Below, piece after piece: positions 58,469 through 64,000 of a stretch of DNA of 64,000 bases (position 1 is the first letter of the stretch; the number at the start of each line of letters is the position of its first letter). Location of the stretch: the NCBI GenBank assembly GCA_964030785.1, contig OZ034978.1:13878453-13942452 (forward strand), in the 5' to 3' direction. This DNA comes from Siderastrea siderea. Taxonomy: Eukaryota > Cnidaria > Anthozoa > Scleractinia > Rhizangiidae. Position numbers and translations under genes: made by a program. Below the pieces are notes generated by a model. That model was not told the origin of the DNA, searched no databases, and saw nothing but the letters and a program-made list of their open reading frames with translations.

Positions 58469-59199
58469 CCTTATTTCCGAATAGTTTTCCAGCAAAAATT
58501 GTTTTAGTTCGTGAACGGATGCAAACTTTTGCAAACTTCACACTGTATAGCGCTCAAATTGGCTGCTCCCATTACCACGTGCAACTCGCTGCAATCAACA
58601 TCAGTACAGTCGCAAGAGAATTTTGAATATTTAGGTCTCATCGTTAAGGGTTTATACTTTTCATATGACAACGTTTTTTTCAATCGAGTGTATGTTGCAT
58701 ATAATTGGCCTCAAAAGGAAGGCATTCATGAGCATGCAATGAATGCCAGGAAGTGTAACTTATTTGGCAGAAAATCCCGAAAATGTTACTAATGTTGTTA
58801 ATCTCTATTTTTGGTCTCTGTCCCAAACTACCAGAGATATAAATACCTAGCTGTGCATGTTTAAAAACCGTCAGCGTTGAGGAACGGCTGAACCTTAACA
58901 AGTTCAGTCGAGCGAATTTTCTGTAGAGTGTGGAAAGACCTACGCTTGATAAATTGGCCGGCCACTTTAATGTGTATTTCTCATGTGGTTTCCTTCTACA
59001 AGACATCCCTTTAATACAGGAGTAAACAAAACTACAGTCACTATAAAAGCTATATGGGTTTGTGCCGCGGAATAGGGTATGGTACCTTCTCCGTCCTTAA
59101 GTAGGGTGTCCATTTTGCCCCTTTGACCCTTTTGACCGGTGTGATCCTTGAATAGGGTTCCCTTTTTTGTATTCGATAAATTAAAACTGCCCCGCGTAA

Positions 59200-60092
59200 T
59201 GCATCAGTCAATTCCAGCGGTGCCCATCCCCCCCCCGGGCATTAGCCGGGCATTTGCTCATGTTTCAATCCCGGGGGTGGGGCATTTGAAATTTTATCAC
59301 TGCCCGGGGGTCGGGCATTTGCCTACCCCCGGGACGACCCCGGGGCATTTGACATCTTTGTCAGCTTTTGGTTTCGCATGTAATATATGGATTTTAAGGC
59401 TATCCAAGATGATCACTTCCGTAAAAATCTTTTACGATTTTGGCCGTTTGTTAAATGCGGATAATGCGTTTTCAGTTCTTCGATAGCTTATTATAATTAA
59501 GCATTTCTTAGTATATTTTTAAAATAAACGCATGAATTGTGCAGGTCAACATCACATAAATGAATGAATAATTGAACCAAAAGGAACTGTCATGTACACA
59601 ATTTGGCGTGTTACTGATAAGTGGCATCAAAGCAAATGAACAACGGGATCGAGGATAGACGCATGGGTAAACAACCGAAAAGTATTGAAAATAAAGGCCG
59701 GTTTCCGTAGGACTGCTACGATCTCTGTGATCGCTGAAAAAAAAAACGCTCAACAATCGTTGCAATCATATAGAAACCACTCTTCAGCTATCGTTGTACC
59801 CTAAACGTTTTTTCCAGCGATTGCAGCGATCATAGCGATGATATGGAAACCAGCCTTAATGGTCTTAATGATGGGTGAAACTTTCGTGTTATGATTTACT
59901 AAATTTTGAGCAGTGTTGCTTTCTAGATGATCCCGGGGTGGGGCATTTGCCTTCTTTTTTGGTCCCAACCCGGGGCATTTGATGGACTTATTTATCCCCA
60001 CCCCCGGGAATTTGCCATTTTTTAAAAAAAGATGCTAATGCCCGGGGGTTGGCCCGGGGGGGGGATGGGCACTGCTGGAATTGACTGATGCA
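59200..60092. mobile_element. Harbinger-type MITE, TGCATCAGTCAATTCCAGC ends (copy 2), with CCCGGGGCATTTG arrays
   Basis: Ends TGCATCAGTCAATTCCAGCG and, inverted, TGCATCAGTCAATTCCAGCA are near identical for over 30 bp and TAA flanks both sides (59197-59199, 60093-60095). Inside each end are several GGGGCATTTG units in opposite orientations. A second element, 59693-59858, with AAGGCCGGTTTCC / GGAAACCAGCCTT ends and CAGCGAT palindromes, is nested in the middle. Confidence 0.85.
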
Positions 60093-60124
60093 TAAACACC
60101 ACTAAACGAGATTCTTTGGTCGAG

Positions 60125-60430
60125 ATTCTCATATCTCGACTTAAAACTCCAGCTCTCGACTTATAACACGAGATCCTCACTCATGACGCGAGATTTCGAC
60201 TCCTAACACGAGGTCTCGACTTATAATGCGAGACATATAAGAGATCTCGACTTATAACGCGAGATCTCGACTTATAACGTGAGGTCTCGACTTATAATGC
60301 GAGATCTCGGCTTTTGACACGATATCTCGACTTGCAATACGAGATCTCGACTTACAATGCGAGACTTATAAGAGATCTCGACTTACAACGCGAGATATCG
60401 AGTTATAATTCGATATAAAGCGAGATCTCC
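60125..60430 (+). repeat. 20-bp satellite GAGATCTCGACTTATAACGC (array 2)
   Basis: About fourteen units of the same 20-bp repeat as 49727-49905, with two small internal duplications (ACATATAAGAGATCTCGACT, ACTTATAAGAGATCTCGAC). It starts some 30 bp past the end of the Harbinger-type MITE. Confidence 0.9.
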
Positions 60431-60974
60431 AGATGAAAACTTTATAGGGATCATACAGGATTTTTTAGGATTTTGTAACATCATACATGAACGTAGCTGG
60501 CGGTATCACGGTACACGAAGGTAAAGATTTGGCGGCGGATTTCAAACTGCTTCTCCTCATTCCCCTTGAACTTTGCGCAAACAATCCAGCCAGCTACGCA
60601 GACTAGTGTATACCGTTTATTAAGTAGCACGAGTCAGCGGAGTACCTATTTGCAAACAGAGAGAGAAACATCGAAAAATCTTGATGTTAGCCAGACGTTC
60701 CGTATATACATATTCGATACATATGCATTTTAACCAACATTTTTCTGTTTGCCAAACGAAGCCTGGAATCGTAATAGCTAGAAATCAAGTACAAAAGGAA
60801 AGATCCTTGAAGTTAATTGAAATCATTTAGAAGCAATGCGAACGACACAAAAACCTAAGCTGAAAATAGCTCCAAATTATTCAAAATGTGTCGATGAAAA
60901 ATCGGACTGAACACAGCGGAGCAATTGTAACGGAACGCAAAAACAACTAATCATTCGGTAAGGTAAATACTTAC

Positions 60975-61095
60975 CCGATTTTAAAGAAAAAGACTGCTCT
61001 TGAAGCTTCTTGGGCTCCTCAATCATGTAAGGTTTGTGAGCAGAAGCCGATGCCAAAAGGGGTAGTCCAATATAAGCTATCAGCTGGTAAACCAT
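60975..61095 (-). CDS. Candidate first coding exon with signal peptide
   Basis: ATG at 61095-61093, then a hydrophobic leader (YQLIAYIGLPLLASASA) and HKPYMIEEPKKLQEQSF, ending at a strong donor, TCGG|GTAAGT (60975/60974). This has the form of exon 1 of a secreted or membrane protein gene transcribed leftwards. No downstream exon was identified between here and the TPR-CHAT gene, so the gene cannot be named; a chance frame is possible. Confidence 0.4.
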
Positions 61096-61160
61096 CACTG
61101 AACGAAAACTCAGAATGCATGAATCTTTGCATGTGGCAGCAATTTACATGTAATTAATCC

Positions 61161-62436
61161 GGCTTTTGTGTAGCCTCCCACGCAGTCGTTTTTAGGGGAG
61201 TTGTATTACCGTCCTCCCCACAAAAGCCTGCTTTGCCCGAGTTCAACATTCCTTTCCGCCGCTTAGCCAATCACATTGTACCTACTTATGTCTGGTAGGT
61301 TGACCTTGACCGCAGGACGCTTTCGCGGGAACACGTGCAGATAAACATGACGCACGGTATAAATCGTTCTTGAACAAAATTGCGTAAGCTTTCGAATTGC
61401 ACGTTAAACTTCAAAATCTGTGCTAAGATTTTGGAGAAATAAATTTAGTTATGTGCGCGGTAAACCCTGTTTAGGCATAAAATCTCTGATATCGCGTTGC
61501 AATCCCGCGCGGTACTAAATTTTTCCAAAAGCATTAAATGCATTACATTCTCTGAGCTTTCAAATGGTCCATTTAACTTAGAAGTGCAGGAATATCTATA
61601 TTCTATAAGCTTTCAAATGCAACATTTAACTTCGAAATCCGTCGAGAGTTTTTAAGTTTTAAAACTGATAAATTCACGGCAAGAGGTAAGCTCTGTGTCA
61701 TCACAAGTGGTAATTGCAAACTAGACCGTGCATTGCAAACTAGGACTAGCAGTCCCTTCTGTTTTAATAGGGAATGTTATGCAAGAAGAGCATGTAAACG
61801 CGCGTTGAAAAAGCCTCCTTTGCCCTTCGACGAAAAGGTAGCAGAAACGTTAACGGATATGCCAGCGAAGCGAACTTGAGTATGAGAGATTTCGCCGCCG
61901 GAAACGCACTTGGTTGTTGTGGCATGTATGATAATTTCATCCCATCTATCGATTTATTATCTCGCTAGGTCCTTTGTCGTCTTTAATACTTTGTCTTTTC
62001 AAGTCGTAGAAATCTCTTATATCCTTTCCCATTGCATTGGCTCCAGCAGTTTTTGGAAACGCCGAAGTCTTCACCGACCGTCCCCTCGATCAGCAGCGAT
62101 CAGGCAAGCAAGATCAACAACGCTTTGTCAGAAAATTCGAACCGTCTTTCGGAAGATGACAGGATAAAACCATCGCACAGTAAATACTTTAAATCACAAG
62201 CAATATATTTTTACCGATGTTTCAGTCATTATTCGCCATTCTAGAAGTTAAAAAATATTCCAACTTCACGGCACCAACATCTCTGAAGAAAAACAATCAC
62301 GGGAAATACAGAAGCGTACATTTGAAGAATTTATTTGATTGGTCATCGTCAGACAATGCCTCAATGGTGATTGGATTGTGGGGAGGAGGGTAATATGAGT
62401 CCCCTAAAAACGACTGCGTGAGAGGCTAGCCTTTGT
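61161..62436. mobile_element. Inverted-repeat pair (GCCTC-CACGCAGTCGTTTTTAGGGG)
   Basis: The left block 61161-61240 (TAGCCTCCCACGCAGTCGTT then TTTAGGGGA, TATTACC-TCCTCCCCACA) has its complement at 62375-62436. The 1.1 kb between has no recognised gene. It may be one element of 1.3 kb or two solo repeats of a common family in opposite orientation. Confidence 0.6.
62051..62169 (+). CDS. Weak candidate coding exon
   Basis: After CATTGGCTCCAG (possible acceptor) the frame reads QFLETPKSSPTVPSISSDQA and on through SENSNRLSEDDRIKPSH to a possible donor, CACA|GTAAAT (62178). The composition is polar, serine-rich and disordered. There is no ATG and no homologue I recognise; other frames are open too. 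Confidence 0.2.
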
Positions 62437-64000
62437 GAAGAGAGGTCATGGAAATCAGACCTTTGGCCCACACTTTTGAGACGCCTGAGTACGAGGCAGG
62501 TGAAATAGCAGTTACCGTAACTCGCAGTTTTGCCACACCCACAACAATCTTGTGTGAAACTGGACAAGGGAGCCTGCTTGCAGGCATGTATGTCAATTCG
62601 GTAGTCACACACTACAGACAACCACCACAAAGGATTTTTTGGAAAGAAGTTGGTCAATTTTAATAACTAAATCGGGCAAAGATAGTAACAAGGTAACAAA
62701 TAAAGAACACAAGTTTTCTAATCTTCTTGTCTTAGCTTTATCAACAGTGCTTCATCATGTTGAACTTTGTTCACTAACAAAATTAAACAACACTGCCTAC
62801 AAGAGGTTGGCATGGGTTTATACAGAGTTTTGCCGCAGGAGGTAAATACTTTTTCTATTATTTGTGTCCCCACATTAGTATGGGTCTTTCCCAAGCTATA
62901 AGGTTTGACACTTGAATAAAGTTTCTATCTATGTATAGCTTTTTTCAAAAACAATTTGTTGTTGTTTTTTTCCATCTTGGTGAGAGTGATTATGACTGAA
63001 CCATTTGGCTTAAATGGAACTTGAATAAAATGCAGTTTTTGAAACAACTCATAGTCTTCCATTTATTTTTTTATTACTTTCAAACAAAGTTCTGTATAAA
63101 CCTTCAACAAGCCACTTGTGAATGACATGTAACAAACTACAACTAACAACAGATATGGTTCTTTAGCGAGTTCAAGATAAATAGAAATCTTTTTTAAGAT
63201 GACCTATTTGGGATAATTTCCACAAACTTGTTACTAGAATGCTAAATTCTTTAATTTTGGGGCTAAAATAGCATTTAAGGAAACCTTTTGACTGACTCCC
63301 AGAGTCAAAACTTTAGTCAATGTGGTAAAACTTGTTATGCACAGTTGCAAATTAGAATTGCTACAAATTAAACACACTTAAGTTTTACAAGAACCTGGAG
63401 AAGTTGACAAAAACAAGTTGAATACCAAGTGTGGCAAGTGCTTCACTAAAGCACAACAAACAGTCTTGATTCATTGGCAATACAAAAAAAAGCAATAAGG
63501 GCAATGGTCAAAACTATTGCACTCAGACAGGATCCACCATTCCCCAAAAAGACAGGTAGTCTCTTCATGTACCCCCTCCCCTCACCTTAAAAGATGGTGT
63601 CTTGTTTGTATAGCCCCCACTCTATTAGGAGTAGAAACTAAGAAAACGATTCAAACCTTGCTGTGCCAGTTATTCAGCAATGCAAGCTTCATGCACAACT
63701 AATATGAAAGTCTCAACTCAAATTTTCAGGCCAATAAATTTTGTCCATTCGGCTAATCAGACAGGTGGTATCTTGCATAACCCCCCTACCCCTACACAAG
63801 ATGGGTCCTCATCGAGTACACTTGATATGACCACTTCCCTAATGAGAAAATTTGATGAGCAGAAGTCAAACCCTATGCATTTCCAATGTGACAAACGTTT
63901 TAGTAGAGCAGAGTAAAGTGACTGATTCCTTTCTACTTTTAACAATGGTGCCCTGTTAGTAAAACAACTGCCAGAGCATAAACGTTTGATAACTTGAGCA
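62437..64000. other. No gene recognised
   Basis: The stretch to the window edge has several short open frames (62448-62663, 62639-62845, 63680-63916) but none with a motif, splice context or repeat family I can name. It could be intron, UTR or intergenic sequence. Confidence 0.4.

Noticed and set aside
62448..62663. 71-codon frame starting at an ATG
   Set aside because: The opposite strand is open over the same region for 98 codons, there is no splice context, and no family is recognisable.

Overview
The window is nuclear DNA of an animal, most likely an anthozoan cnidarian such as a stony coral or a close relative. Genes are split by GT-AG introns and the base composition is AT-rich. The proteins are animal-like. 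The spaces between exons are crowded with short inverted-repeat elements, tRNA-derived SINEs, Penelope-type retroelement debris with hammerhead ribozyme motifs, and long poly-C runs. The organism call is inference from this style and from the TPR-CHAT gene; no species can be named from the sequence.

Four protein genes are well supported. (1) 1577-7675, plus strand: the 3' nine coding exons of an SLC6 sodium/chloride-dependent transporter of the glycine-transporter-like group; its 5' exons lie before the window. (2) 27700 down to 13376, minus strand: NLE1 (Notchless), a WD40 factor for 60S ribosome assembly, traced through 17 exons; only a tiny last exon is missing. (3) 27845-38709, plus strand: MRPL18 (uL18m), complete in four exons, with a 7.4-kb repeat-filled first intron and a basic C-terminal tail. 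(4) 47134-43871, minus strand: a large TPR-CHAT protein, one long 3' exon with its 5' exon(s) not identified. NLE1 and MRPL18 are divergent, with start codons about 144 bp apart, so a cytosolic and a mitochondrial large-subunit factor probably share one promoter region. SLC6 and NLE1 converge, as do MRPL18 and the TPR-CHAT gene.

The rest is mobile or repetitive. Notable items are: a 786-bp TA-flanked element made of nested CTCGA palindromes inside an SLC6 intron (2382-3167); an inverted-ended element filled with a diverged ~51-bp tandem repeat (10341-11875); a cysteine-motif (ZAD-like) gene fragment boxed by inverted repeats inside MRPL18 intron 1 (28505-29796); a Penelope-like reverse transcriptase remnant followed by a decayed hammerhead (40600-41340); a 316-bp foldback with a hammerhead-like core (49273-49588); and a 4.7-kb DNA transposon with ~550-bp terminal inverted repeats around a frameshifted gene for an unrecognised protein with a cysteine-rich C-terminus (53144-57830). 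At least eight short inverted-repeat families are present, several in two or more copies. From 47.2 kb to the right edge no recognised host gene was found, only two or three weak candidate exons.
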